Below, in pieces: positions 36,084 to 44,982 of a stretch of 49,140 bases of DNA. The notes below the pieces were generated by a model. The model was not told the origin of the DNA and did not search any database. It was given only the letters and a program-made list of their open reading frames with translations. Made by a program: the position numbers and the translations under genes. The stretch comes from Rikenellaceae bacterium. Its GTDB lineage: Bacteria > Bacteroidota > Bacteroidia > Bacteroidales > Rikenellaceae. The stretch lies in NCBI GenBank assembly GCA_015059875.1, contig SUZQ01000011.1, positions 1-49,140 on the forward strand, in the 5' to 3' direction. The first letter of the stretch is position 1. Every line of letters begins with the position of its first letter.

Positions 36084-36120
36084 GTTCCAAACAGAAAACT
36101 TTTGTTTTTAGGTTTTCGCT

Positions 36121-36235
36121 TGGAGGGGTGTTAGGGGCGATAGAGGCGTTAGAGGTGTTAGAAAAGATTGTCTATGTGTTGTAAACGAGCAGCTAACAAT
36201 AAGATATAGCTAAAAGGATTAGAGATTAATTCCTC
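36121..36235. repeat. Short-period tract (9-base units)
   Basis: GAGGGGTGTTA, GGGGCGATA, GAGGCGTTA and GAGGTGTTA follow in series, units of about nine bases ending in TTA. Further on GGATTAGAG faces CCTCTAAATCC in inverted form. This fills much of the gene-free stretch 36016-36323 together with the nusB promoter and a terminator. Confidence 0.7.
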
Positions 36236-36256
36236 TAAATCCTCTAATATATCAAC

Positions 36257-36293
36257 AACCGCCCTCGCAATTTTGTTGCGAGGGCGGTTTGGT
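36257..36293. terminator. Terminator-like hairpin after the fimbrillin-like gene
   Basis: AACCGCCCTCGCAA (36257-36270) pairs perfectly with TTGCGAGGGCGGTT (36276-36289). It lies 35 bp past the stop of the minus-strand lipoprotein gene. The T-rich tail is better on the plus strand, so direction is uncertain. Confidence 0.8.
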
Positions 36294-36323
36294 TTATATA
36301 GGGCTATCCTATTTTGTGATAGC

Positions 36324-38531
36324 TTAGTAATACATTATTTTGATTTGATATAAGTTCGTATCACAGAATAATGCAAAATCTTTGAGTGTATGAACAACGC
36401 AAGGTGCAGAATTTGTTAGATATATTGCAAAATCTGTAGTCACCAAAGGTGTATTAGGCTGACTTGCTGATCCAAGACCATTTCCAATAATTACATAATT
36501 TCCACTTTCTTTAGCAGAAGATGATTGCGTACCTGCATAGATATAACTTCTATTATAATTTCCAGTAGATGTAGCACTTGTATATGCTGCAATGGCAGAC
36601 TTTACATTTAATGAACCTTCAGGAAGATAAAACTTAGGTGAGATTACTGCTGCTAACTTGCCATTGCCAACCTGCATATACGAACCCTTGTCAGAAATAT
36701 TGCTATACTTCCAATCAGAGTAGTCAGCACTTCTCCAATCTGCATAATATGGAATGCCTGTAACATGCGTTGTATGCGCTTGAGTAGTGATTAAATATCC
36801 ATTTGTAAAGGAAATTTTAACATAACAACTATATTGTCCCAGTGCTGCGTTTGTATTGCTCCACTCACCATTGGTTATATTGCCAAGTGGTGTGTTTCCG
36901 TTGTAAACCTCAAAGCTGCTAACTAAACCATTGTTTGCAAAATAGTCATCAGTGAGGTTTGCGGTAACCTTCAATAAACGGCCATCAATACTATTGTTCT
37001 TGGCAACAGTTCCATCCTTCGAGTAAGAACTCAATACTGAGTAGTTGGTAAGGCTTGGGATAGAGGTTACATTCTTCGATACACGGCTACCGATCAACTC
37101 CCTCTCCTCGCCATTAACAATAACTTTTGCATAGCCATAAGCGGGGTATTTACCATTAGCCAATCCCGAAATCTCAATCTTGTCGATAGTAAGAACACCC
37201 GACTTTGCAGACTCTGTGTGCAACTCACCATTTACAACAACGCCCAAAGTTTTAACCTGATCTGCAGGAACGCCCTTAACCTCCAAGTTACGAACATAGA
37301 GCGTATTGCCAGCAAGTTCAAAGTTAGATTTAGCGTAGTCGTCATACCAAGACTCGATGCTACCAACCGAGAGAGTTGCCTCCTCCCAAGTGAAGATATA
37401 ACCCTTGCGCTGGCTTGCAGCAATACTCTGCGCGCTGATAGTTCTAATCAAAGTCGAGCCATCAATTGTAGTAGCCATAATAGTGAGGTCAGCGTTCTCG
37501 AATGGAGCAACATTTATATAATATGTATAGTTTCCATCATTATCTGCAGCAACCCACTCGGTATCCTCTGCGCCAACTGTATACTCGCTACCCGCAAATG
37601 CAAGTGACAATGCGCTGGTTGGAGTAACCGATGCTGGAGTCATCGACTGAGCCTTGGCGAGAAGGAGTTTCTCTGCCTCCTCACGACCATACTTTGCACC
37701 TTTCCATCCCAAGATATTATCCTCGCTTACGGTTGAATATACATCACTTGTCTCAGCACCTGTAATTGAGCCCAAAGAGCCAATACTTTTTGCAGTACCA
37801 GAGAATGCACCAGCAATAGGCTTGGTTGCCGTAACAGCAATAGCCTTTAACTGCAATGGAGTCTTTGTACCATCATCATTTGGCTTATATGCACGAACTG
37901 CAATAGCACCAGTCAATGTAGTGAGAGTTTTAGCTCCGATAGCATTTGAATTAACAGCCTCCTCAGTCGAAGCATACATATATGGCTCCCACTTACCACT
38001 CTGCGATGTTGGAACTGTTATATTAAGAGTAGAATTGTAAGTATAGTCAAACGAAGCAGTTGCATAGTAGTGACCTACCTCAAGTCCATCTTTACGATAA
38101 GCGTAAGTACTCTCCGAAGTCTTGGTAAGAGTGCTTGATGTATTGAACGACACCGCATCTGCTGGATAAGCAATGTGATAGCGGCGTGGCGACTCAGTCG
38201 GAACAGTGATATCTCCGTTAAACGCAGCATAGCTTGTGCCAGCTCCACTCTTGATATTGAGCTTATTAACTGTAGAGAACACATCACCATAGTTTGCACT
38301 CTCCTGCAAAATTGCAATCTGGTCGTTCTCCTCCCACAAAGCCGAAAAATCATCACCATAGGTTGCTTTGGTCTCCTCCTCGCCAACGCCAACCTCGGCA
38401 TAGATGCGAACCATTCCCTCAGGAACTACCTGATCGTTCAAACCAGGAGTATTCGCGGTAACATCCTCAAAATTGCTCTGACATGCAACAAATGCTGCAA
38501 GAGCCAAAATCGATACAAATAATTTTTTCAT
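36324..38531 (-). CDS. Fimbrillin-like surface lipoprotein
   Basis: A 735-residue lipoprotein (lipobox AFVAC, Cys17). The N-terminal part has EETKATYGDDFSALWEENDQ, the pattern seen after the signal in Mfa/fimbrillin-type proteins, followed by a beta-rich domain to about residue 380 with GAIAVRAY and TWEEATLS typical of that family. The C-terminal half is also beta-rich and unrecognised. Such proteins are pilus subunits or surface adhesins. It is the last and largest gene of a three-gene operon with a small lipoprotein and a 46-residue peptide, 26 bp downstream of the former. Confidence 0.8.
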   Translation of the reverse strand: MKKLFVSILALAAFVACQSNFEDVTANTPGLNDQVVPEGMVRIYAEVGVGEEETKATYGDDFSALWEENDQIAILQESANYGDVFSTVNKLNIKSGAGTSYAAFNGDITVPTESPRRYHIAYPADAVSFNTSSTLTKTSESTYAYRKDGLEVGHYYATASFDYTYNSTLNITVPTSQSGKWEPYMYASTEEAVNSNAIGAKTLTTLTGAIAVRAYKPNDDGTKTPLQLKAIAVTATKPIAGAFSGTAKSIGSLGSITGAETSDVYSTVSEDNILGWKGAKYGREEAEKLLLAKAQSMTPASVTPTSALSLAFAGSEYTVGAEDTEWVAADNDGNYTYYINVAPFENADLTIMATTIDGSTLIRTISAQSIAASQRKGYIFTWEEATLSVGSIESWYDDYAKSNFELAGNTLYVRNLEVKGVPADQVKTLGVVVNGELHTESAKSGVLTIDKIEISGLANGKYPAYGYAKVIVNGEERELIGSRVSKNVTSIPSLTNYSVLSSYSKDGTVAKNNSIDGRLLKVTANLTDDYFANNGLVSSFEVYNGNTPLGNITNGEWSNTNAALGQYSCYVKISFTNGYLITTQAHTTHVTGIPYYADWRSADYSDWKYSNISDKGSYMQVGNGKLAAVISPKFYLPEGSLNVKSAIAAYTSATSTGNYNRSYIYAGTQSSSAKESGNYVIIGNGLGSASQPNTPLVTTDFAIYLTNSAPCVVHTLKDFALFCDTNLYQIKIMYY

Positions 38532-38557
38532 ATTTCTTAGTTCTTATATTTCGTTAG

Positions 38558-38878
38558 TTAAAAGTCGTAACCATCGCTGTTTGTCATCAGATCCGAGAAG
38601 ATTGTGCTTCTCTCGTCTGCAAAAGAGATGGTTGCATAGTTTGCATCATCCGACACATAGTCGTGGAAGATATCGCGAAGATCATCCAAATCCTCTACTA
38701 TGGCACGAAACAATGCATTATATCCCGCAATTTCGCTTCTCCAAGCCGCCAAATCCTCCTGTTCCCATTCAGACTCAAGCGAAACTCCTCCGCCAGCATT
38801 AGCTACACGCCCCTCGTCAGAACTCTGACAAGAAGAGAGTGTCATCAATACGATTATCGGGATAAGTAGCTTTTTCAT
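38558..38878 (-). CDS. Small acidic lipoprotein
   Basis: A 106-residue lipoprotein with lipobox LSSC (Cys17). The mature part is acidic with helical stretches (EWEQEDLAAWRSEIAGYN, VEDLDDLRDIFHDYV). I do not recognise a family. The start at 38878 is chosen for the signal peptide. Its place between the 46-residue peptide and the fimbrillin-like gene suggests a surface or assembly role with that product. Confidence 0.72.
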   Translation of the reverse strand: MKKLLIPIIVLMTLSSCQSSDEGRVANAGGGVSLESEWEQEDLAAWRSEIAGYNALFRAIVEDLDDLRDIFHDYVSDDANYATISFADERSTIFSDLMTNSDGYDF

Positions 38879-38909
38879 AACTTCACCTTCTGTGATCAAT
38901 CTCCATTAA

Positions 38910-39050
38910 CTAAAGTTCGTACCAACCTCCATCGGAACCACCCGTATAGGTCAAATTGCCAGTCGAGCTAACAAATCCCAACTCGCAGGCAACATCAATT
39001 ACCTCGACAAAAGGTCGGATGTACTCATTTTCTCTCTTGTTATTAATCAT
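38910..39050 (-). CDS. 46-residue peptide at the head of the fimbrillin-like operon
   Basis: An ATG at 39050 opens a 46-residue frame that starts MINNKRENEYIRPFVEVIDV, continues with ELGFVSSTG and ends in a Gly-rich GGSDGGWYEL. There is no signal peptide. Short proteins with a (Y)xxPxxEVI...ExGFxxS pattern are familiar to me from the heads of lipoprotein and fimbrillin operons in Bacteroidales, without known function. It follows a -7 box (39127-39134) and a leader with a hairpin. Confidence 0.7.
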   Translation of the reverse strand: MINNKRENEYIRPFVEVIDVACELGFVSSTGNLTYTGGSDGGWYEL

Positions 39051-39093
39051 AATTGTCTAAATATTTTGTAATTAACTTATCTAACCAACCTTG

Positions 39094-39111
39094 CTATGTA
39101 TGTATACATAG
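39094..39111. promoter_or_regulatory. Leader hairpin or operator of the fimbrillin-like operon
   Basis: CTATGTA and TACATAG flank TGTA, with the 8-bp palindrome TGTATACA inside. It lies between the -7 box TATTTTTG (minus strand, 39127-39134) and the peptide start codon, so it is in the leader RNA or a repressor site. No TTTG is found at the standard distance from the -7 box. Confidence 0.5.
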
Positions 39112-39227
39112 ACTTAAAATCGGTCACAAAAATAGTTTTTCCAAATTTCACAAAAAAATTTTTTCAACGAACAGGCAATTTTCTACAACGGAAACCGAAG
39201 GTTTAAGTAATTGATTGAAATTTAGGG

Positions 39228-39316
39228 GTGATAAGGGGCGTTAGAGGCATTAGAGGTAATTAGGGGCGTTAGGGGTAATTAGGGGCGTTAGGGGTAATTA
39301 GGGGTAATTAGGGAAA
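39228..39316. repeat. Short-period tract (alternating 9- and 10-base units)
   Basis: GGGGCGTTA (9) and GGGGTAATTA (10) alternate in about nine units. It lies 52 bp left of hairpin element G. The gene-free stretch 39051-39480 contains the operon leader, this tract and element G. Confidence 0.88.
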
Positions 39317-39367
39317 TAGTGCTAAACAAGGACGCAAGCCCGCAGTGCACTACATCGCCAAGTGACG

Positions 39368-39490
39368 AAATCGTAATTTAAGCAGATGAGAGCAAGGCGC
39401 ACGAGAAAATCGCCCCGCAGCATACTAATCGTATGTGAGGAGCGATTTATCGAAGAGCAACGCCGCTATCGCTGCTTAAATTACGATTTT
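39368..39490 (+). repeat. Hairpin element, copy G (divergent arms)
   Basis: Perfect 18-bp arms AAATCGTAATTTAAGCAG (39368-39385) and CTGCTTAAATTACGATTT (39472-39489). An inner stem AAATCGC/GCGATTT and apical CATAC/GTATG followed by TGAGG. Arms differ wholly from other copies but still pair. The right arm encodes the final Lys-Ser and stop codon of the araC-type gene. Confidence 0.85.
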
Positions 39491-40377
39491 TTATATTCGC
39501 CAGGCGTCATCCCTGTAATACGCTTGAAGTACTGCCCCATAAAGGATGGATTGGGAAAGTTTAGCGAGTAGGATATTTGTTGGATACTCATATTGGAGTA
39601 TTTCAGCAAATTCTTGATTTCGAGGGCTACAAACTCATCGATCCACTGATGCACGGACTTTCCTGTAAAGTTGCGAATAACGCGAGAGAGATGCTTGGCC
39701 GATATATGCATCTTCTCGGCATAGAACTCTACATTACGCTGCTCGCGATAGTGTTCAGATAGAAGCCCCATAAGCCTCTCGAAATACTCCGAACTGCGCT
39801 CCTTCACACCACTGCACGACATCGTCATCTTCTCCTCCAAAATGGCATCGCTGATGCGATATATTATCGAACAAAAGATATGACGGATAGAGAGTTCCAT
39901 ATACTCCGACCTTTCGCCCGAATAGCCTTTGTATATGGTGGTAAAGAATCGGCTTATCTTCTCCTTCTCGTCATCTGTTACTGTACTGATAGTTGCACGA
40001 CCACGCAGGTGGGCTTCGAGTTGCGCCACAAATCTCACATCGAAATTCATACTCGAAAGGAAATCCGAAGTAAATGCAACTGCATAGAACTCGCTATTCG
40101 CTATCGAATAGAATTGGAACACTGAAGCCGAAGAGAAGAAAAATTGATTCTCTTTGAGCGTGTAGTCATTCATATGCGACGAGAAAGAGATCTCACCACG
40201 CACACAAAAAAGCATTATCAGCGCATCGATGCGATGCGGATACTTAAGCTCATGGGCCTGCTCAGTTCCGACATTGTTGAAGTGCATCATTGCTGCTCCA
40301 TCAATATCAAGCACCTCAATGCCAGATACCTCACGAAGTGACTCGGCATAGTATGGAAATAGACTTTGCGTTACCAT
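39481..40377 (-). CDS. AraC-family transcriptional regulator
   Basis: A 298-residue regulator. The N-terminal part (about 1-170) is a cupin-like sensing domain. The C-terminal double helix-turn-helix runs from about residue 205, with FYAEKMHISAKHLSRVIRNF and FPNPSFMGQYFKRITGMTP, then ends GEYKKS. Its last codons come from the right arm of hairpin element G. It follows the PG0541-like gene by 41 bp on the same strand and may be part of RND operon 2 or control it. The ligand is unknown. Confidence 0.92.
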   Translation of the reverse strand: MVTQSLFPYYAESLREVSGIEVLDIDGAAMMHFNNVGTEQAHELKYPHRIDALIMLFCVRGEISFSSHMNDYTLKENQFFFSSASVFQFYSIANSEFYAVAFTSDFLSSMNFDVRFVAQLEAHLRGRATISTVTDDEKEKISRFFTTIYKGYSGERSEYMELSIRHIFCSIIYRISDAILEEKMTMSCSGVKERSSEYFERLMGLLSEHYREQRNVEFYAEKMHISAKHLSRVIRNFTGKSVHQWIDEFVALEIKNLLKYSNMSIQQISYSLNFPNPSFMGQYFKRITGMTPGEYKKS

Positions 40378-40418
40378 GGTTTCAACTTTTTTAACTGTTT
40401 AGTGTTGGGAAGGGTGGC

Positions 40419-40712
40419 CTACAAAGTACCACCGACCTCCCACCAAAATGCTCTGACTCCGAGTTTAGGATTGGCTGCATCGAGCGCACGCAACGCATCG
40501 AGCAACTTCCAACAACGCTCGTCATCAGTAATCGAAAGTATTGCCGAGTTCAAAATCGGCCATACATAGTCACCGAGGTGCGGCTCACCCGTCTCAGTAC
40601 CGCAGCCCTGCACCTCCTCCCAAGAGGTGTAACCGCGAACTCCGAGTTCCGCCATTTTCTGCTGTACCTCGTCATAAAGTGCTTGGTCACAAGCTATAAA
40701 TAGTGCCTTCAT
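40419..40712 (-). CDS. PG0541-like RND-associated small protein
   Basis: A 97-residue protein starting MKALFIACDQALYDEVQQ, with the P-II-like alternation of strands and helices. Proteins of this kind (PG0541 family) are found next to RND pump genes in Bacteroidetes, as here, 70 bp after the pump. A regulatory or signalling role for the transporter is suspected from context. No membrane segment or signal peptide. Confidence 0.75.
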   Translation of the reverse strand: MKALFIACDQALYDEVQQKMAELGVRGYTSWEEVQGCGTETGEPHLGDYVWPILNSAILSITDDERCWKLLDALRALDAANPKLGVRAFWWEVGGTL

Positions 40713-40742
40713 AATTTCACAATATTATAAGAACTAAAAACC

Positions 40743-40776
40743 TTTAATTGTCAATTCGCCAATTGTCAATTATCAA
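40743..40776. repeat. Heptamer tandem tract (ATTGTCA type)
   Basis: ATTGTCA, ATTCGCCA, ATTGTCA and ATTATCA in series, period seven to eight, between the pump gene and the PG0541-like gene. Confidence 0.65.
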
Positions 40777-40782
40777 TTAGAT

Positions 40783-43700
40783 TTACGCATTCAACATTGC
40801 GCTCTCCTTAGCCGCCTTCTTTGCTCTGCGCTTCTCGCCATTGATAGCGAACATCGCAAACAATACAGGGATGAGGAAGAGTGTTACGAGTGTCGAGAAT
40901 GACAATCCCCACGCTACAGTCATACCGAGCGAGTTCCACATCTCGGCACCTACACCTGTACCGACTGCCATAGGAACCATACCGAGTACGGTTGTAAGTG
41001 TAGTCATCAGGATAGGTCGCATACGCGAGCGTCCTGCCGCAACCGCAGCATCAAGAATTGGCAATCCACGACCTACGAGCAGACGAGTGTAGTCGACAAG
41101 TACGATACCGTTGTTCACCACGATACCAACCAACATCAGCACACCGAGCAATCCCATAACGCCCATTGCAGTATCCGAAATCCACAAGCCGAGTATCACT
41201 CCCACCAACGCGAATGGCAGCGAGAACATAATAACGAATGGGTATGTCAGCGACTCAAACTGCGATGCCATAATCACAAATACAAGGATAATCATCAAGG
41301 CTAACAACATAAACAAATCCTTGAAAGTATCTTGCTGATCCTCATACGAGCCTCCCAGCTCCCAAGTGATACCTGCAGGGAGTTCCATCTTGTTCAGCTC
41401 CTTGACTGTACCCTCAATAATCTCCGACATTGCGTATCCGTGACCGATAGCACCCGATATCTTCACATAGCGCGAACGGTCCATACGCTGAATTGTAGGA
41501 GGGGTGTTAGCCTCGATAACATGACCTACATCACGCACCTTAACAGACTGTCCCATAGAGTTATAGAGAGTTATATTCTCCAAATCCTCAATTGACTCAC
41601 GGAAAGGCTTATCATAGCGAACCAAGATATCATACTCCTCACCATCCTCGCGATAGTACGATGCCACAGCACCATTTACGCGGTTACGGAGGAAGGTTGC
41701 AGCTGTAGCCACATTCAAACCATTGCGCGCCAACTTGTCGCGGTCGAAAACAACCTGATACTCTGGGGTATATTCGTCGCGCGAGATTGTAACCTCGGTA
41801 CAACCCTCTACGCTCAACATCTTCTCCTTAATCTCAGCAGCGATGCGGTCTGTTGTGTCAAGGTCGTAGCCATAAAGCTCGATATCAACTGACTGCTGAC
41901 CTCCAGCACCTCCCTTCTGTCCCGACTCGATAACCTCGTAAGTACGAATCTCGGCATACTTGTCCAAATCCTTACGCATAAGGTCGCAAATCTCGGTCAG
42001 AGTACGCTCACGCTCGGTCTTTTTCAAGAGGCGGATATTCATCGAGATATAGTGAGTACCGTTCTCCTGCATCGAAGCAAAGGTGTTGTCAGTATCTGCC
42101 GTACCCTCGCTCATACCGATAGCGATAATCTCTGGATAGTCCTTGCGGAACTGCTCGTCGATACGCAAAGCCAAATCGCGAGTAATCTCCTGACGAGTAC
42201 CGATAGGGAGTTTAATCTTCACGGCAATACGGCCATTATCCTGCGTAGGGAAGAACTCTGTCTTAATCATTGGGCCAATACCTACGATAACTGCCACAAA
42301 GAGAGCCAATGCGCCAAAGAGGAAGGTCTTACGATGATTTACACACCAATTCAGCAACTTGCCATAGCCATTTTCGAGCCAGCCCATTGCACCATCGACA
42401 TACTTCTGCATACGCGACTTCTTCGGATTCTGCTTCATAATCTTCGAGCAGAGTACTGGCGTAAAGGTCAATGCGGCTGCCATCGAAACGGTCAGCGTAA
42501 TCGTTACCATCCAACCCATTGGCTTGAACAATACACCAGCCATACCATCAATCATAGTCAAAGGAAGGAACACTGCCAAAGTGGTCAATGTCGAAGCGAT
42601 AATTGACACACCCACCTCCTTTGTTGCAAAGATAGCCGCCTGCTTAACACGCGCGCCACGATCAACATGAGTAGTGATATTCTCCAACACCACAATTGCA
42701 TTATCCACGACCATACCGATCGAAATCGAGATTGCCGACATGGTGATAATATTGAGTGTAGAGTCGGTAGCCAAGAGATAGATCAGTGACGAAAGCATCG
42801 ATATTGGAATCGTAAGCACAATGATAAACATCGCACGCCAACGACCAAGCATCAACATCACCACGAACATTACCACGATAAAGGTGATAAGGATAGTATC
42901 CATCAACGAAGAAGCCGTATCCATGATGTTATCCGACATATCGATATATGGCTCTATGGTAACATCCGAAGGCAAATCCTTACGCAACTCTACGAGCTTA
43001 TTGCGTACCTTCTTCGAGATTTGAACGGCGTTAGCATCGGTCTGCTTCTGCACAATCAACATACCGCTTCGAGTACCATTATTAAAGGACTCCTGCGCAC
43101 GCTCCTGCTGGGTATCGGTTACGGTTGCCACATCGCGCAAGTATATATTTGCTCCATTGCGAGTACCGACTACGATATCGAGCATCTCCTCTGCTCCATT
43201 AAACTCCTGATCCACACGCAGTGAGTAGGTGTTCGAGCCGACATCCATCTGACCACCTGGAACCGAGACATTCTCCTGTGCTACAATCTGTGCAATCTGC
43301 TCGATTGTCATACCGTACGCCTCCAACTTGTACGGATCGCAATAGATCTGAATCTGTCGCTCAGGGATACCCGTTACAGATACCGAACCTACACCATTCA
43401 CACGAGCCAAAGGTGTCGTAACTCGCTCATCGATAATCTTATACAAACCACTCCACGACTCGTTCGCCTTGATTGCCATCAACATGATAGGCATCTCCTC
43501 GGTCGAGAACTTGAAGATAATAGGTTTATCAACATCGTCAGGAAGGATATTCGATGCAACATCGAGTTTGTCACGAATATTTGCCGTAGCAACATCCGAG
43601 TCAATACCATACTCAAACTCAAGCACTACAATAGAGATATTCTCCTTCGACTGCGAATGAATATGTTTCAAATCCTCAACGCTATTCAGAGTATTTTCGA

Positions 43701-43899
43701 GAGGACGAGTTACATTCTCCTCAATATCGATTGCACTCGCACCCGGATAGGCGGTAATAACCATGATATTGGTAGTCTCGATGTGTGGAAACATATCGAT
43801 AGGCAGTTTCACCAGCGAGAAGATACCGAATATCGAAATCGCGATAAAGACAAGTATTGTCGTTATCGGATTATTGACTGCTGTCTTATATATATTCAT
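40783..43899 (-). CDS. RND efflux pump (HAE1-like), system 2
   Basis: A 1038-residue inner-membrane RND transporter, starting MNIYKTAVNNPITTILVF. TM4 reads GMVVDNAIVVLENI: only the first of the two AcrB aspartates is present, the second is Asn. TM10 reads GIVVNNGIVLVDY: the AcrB lysine position is Asn. So its proton relay differs from system 1. It lies in an operon with tetR, outer-membrane factor and adaptor upstream and a PG0541-like gene downstream. Substrate unknown; drugs, bile salts or lipids are all possible. Confidence 0.94.
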   Translation of the reverse strand: MNIYKTAVNNPITTILVFIAISIFGIFSLVKLPIDMFPHIETTNIMVITAYPGASAIDIEENVTRPLENTLNSVEDLKHIHSQSKENISIVVLEFEYGIDSDVATANIRDKLDVASNILPDDVDKPIIFKFSTEEMPIMLMAIKANESWSGLYKIIDERVTTPLARVNGVGSVSVTGIPERQIQIYCDPYKLEAYGMTIEQIAQIVAQENVSVPGGQMDVGSNTYSLRVDQEFNGAEEMLDIVVGTRNGANIYLRDVATVTDTQQERAQESFNNGTRSGMLIVQKQTDANAVQISKKVRNKLVELRKDLPSDVTIEPYIDMSDNIMDTASSLMDTILITFIVVMFVVMLMLGRWRAMFIIVLTIPISMLSSLIYLLATDSTLNIITMSAISISIGMVVDNAIVVLENITTHVDRGARVKQAAIFATKEVGVSIIASTLTTLAVFLPLTMIDGMAGVLFKPMGWMVTITLTVSMAAALTFTPVLCSKIMKQNPKKSRMQKYVDGAMGWLENGYGKLLNWCVNHRKTFLFGALALFVAVIVGIGPMIKTEFFPTQDNGRIAVKIKLPIGTRQEITRDLALRIDEQFRKDYPEIIAIGMSEGTADTDNTFASMQENGTHYISMNIRLLKKTERERTLTEICDLMRKDLDKYAEIRTYEVIESGQKGGAGGQQSVDIELYGYDLDTTDRIAAEIKEKMLSVEGCTEVTISRDEYTPEYQVVFDRDKLARNGLNVATAATFLRNRVNGAVASYYREDGEEYDILVRYDKPFRESIEDLENITLYNSMGQSVKVRDVGHVIEANTPPTIQRMDRSRYVKISGAIGHGYAMSEIIEGTVKELNKMELPAGITWELGGSYEDQQDTFKDLFMLLALMIILVFVIMASQFESLTYPFVIMFSLPFALVGVILGLWISDTAMGVMGLLGVLMLVGIVVNNGIVLVDYTRLLVGRGLPILDAAVAAGRSRMRPILMTTLTTVLGMVPMAVGTGVGAEMWNSLGMTVAWGLSFSTLVTLFLIPVLFAMFAINGEKRRAKKAAKESAMLNA

Positions 43900-43915
43900 T
43901 GTGAAAATGCTTTAT

Positions 43916-44944
43916 TTATTTAACAAGTTCCACCTTTGCGCCATTGGTAAGTCCCATATGGCCCTTGGTAACGACGATTTCGCCATCCTCAACGCCCGAA
44001 TATACCTCAAACTCCGAGTCGAGGCGACGACCAAGTTCAACTTTCGAGTAGCGCACGGTGCTGTCCGCAGGGTTATATACAAACACATAACGGTCACCCG
44101 AACCCATCAACTTCTGTACAGCACGGTCTGGAATAACTACATTATTCTGCTTGCCGTATGGAAGAGTTACGCGAGCAAACATTCCTGGACGAACGCGCTC
44201 GTTGTTGTTAGGAATAGAGACCTCAACACGGAAAGTGTGAGTTGTCTGATCAATTGTAGGATAGATACGAGCAATCTTACCCTTGAACACCTCGTCGCCA
44301 TAGGCATCGAGAGTGATAAATACAGGCATACCCTTCTTCAACTTACCGAAGAATGGCTCCGAGATGTTAATCATAATCTTAACTGGGCGAATCTGCGCTA
44401 CAACAAGAACAGGCTGTCCTGCATACATATCGCCATTATCGTAGTTACGAGCAGTTACAACACCCGAAATAGGAGAGATAAGTGTAGTATTCTCCACAAG
44501 ATTGTTATAAGCGGTCTGTGCCACCTCGTACTGCAAACGACGAGCATCCCACTCCGACTTCGAAGCGCCACCAAACTCATACAACTCATTTGTACGCTCG
44601 TACTCCTTCTTTGCATTGTCGAGCTGAGCCTTTGCCTGCACAAGCGATGCGTTATCGAGCTGAACCAACAGATCGCCCTTCTTCACATGGTCGCCTACAT
44701 CGTAGCGAATAGACTTGATACGCAACGGCTGCTGCGGTGCGATATTATTCACAACCTGAGCCTCCACAGTTCCAGTGAATGTCGCCTCCTGCGATACCAC
44801 TCTGCTTGCAACTGCTTGTGCCTCAATCTTAGGAAGAACAACAACCTCCTCCTCTGTGTTCTGCTTCTCTGCCTGCTTCGAGCCGCACGATACCATCGAC
44901 ACGGCTGCCAACACAAATACCGACTTCAAAAAAATCTTTTTCAT
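43916..44944 (-). CDS. RND efflux periplasmic adaptor (lipoprotein), system 2
   Basis: A 342-residue membrane-fusion protein with lipobox VSC (Cys20 from the chosen start). It has the lipoyl halves (IRYDVGDHVKKGDLLVQLD and TTLISPISGVVTAR) around a short hairpin, then beta-barrel and membrane-proximal domains. The start at 44944 gives a normal lipoprotein signal. An earlier ATG at 44983 overlaps the stop of the preceding gene in a TAATG junction and would add 13 residues; it may serve for reinitiation. The pump gene follows after 16 bp. Confidence 0.92.
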   Translation of the reverse strand: MKKIFLKSVFVLAAVSMVSCGSKQAEKQNTEEEVVVLPKIEAQAVASRVVSQEATFTGTVEAQVVNNIAPQQPLRIKSIRYDVGDHVKKGDLLVQLDNASLVQAKAQLDNAKKEYERTNELYEFGGASKSEWDARRLQYEVAQTAYNNLVENTTLISPISGVVTARNYDNGDMYAGQPVLVVAQIRPVKIMINISEPFFGKLKKGMPVFITLDAYGDEVFKGKIARIYPTIDQTTHTFRVEVSIPNNNERVRPGMFARVTLPYGKQNNVVIPDRAVQKLMGSGDRYVFVYNPADSTVRYSKVELGRRLDSEFEVYSGVEDGEIVVTKGHMGLTNGAKVELVK

Positions 44945-44982
44945 AACTTTCTGTATTATATTTTTCTTTTTTTCACTCTCCA

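Noticed and set aside
39386..39571. A 61-codon open frame across hairpin element G
   Set aside because: It runs through the palindrome and antisense to the araC-type gene; no sign of being a real gene.
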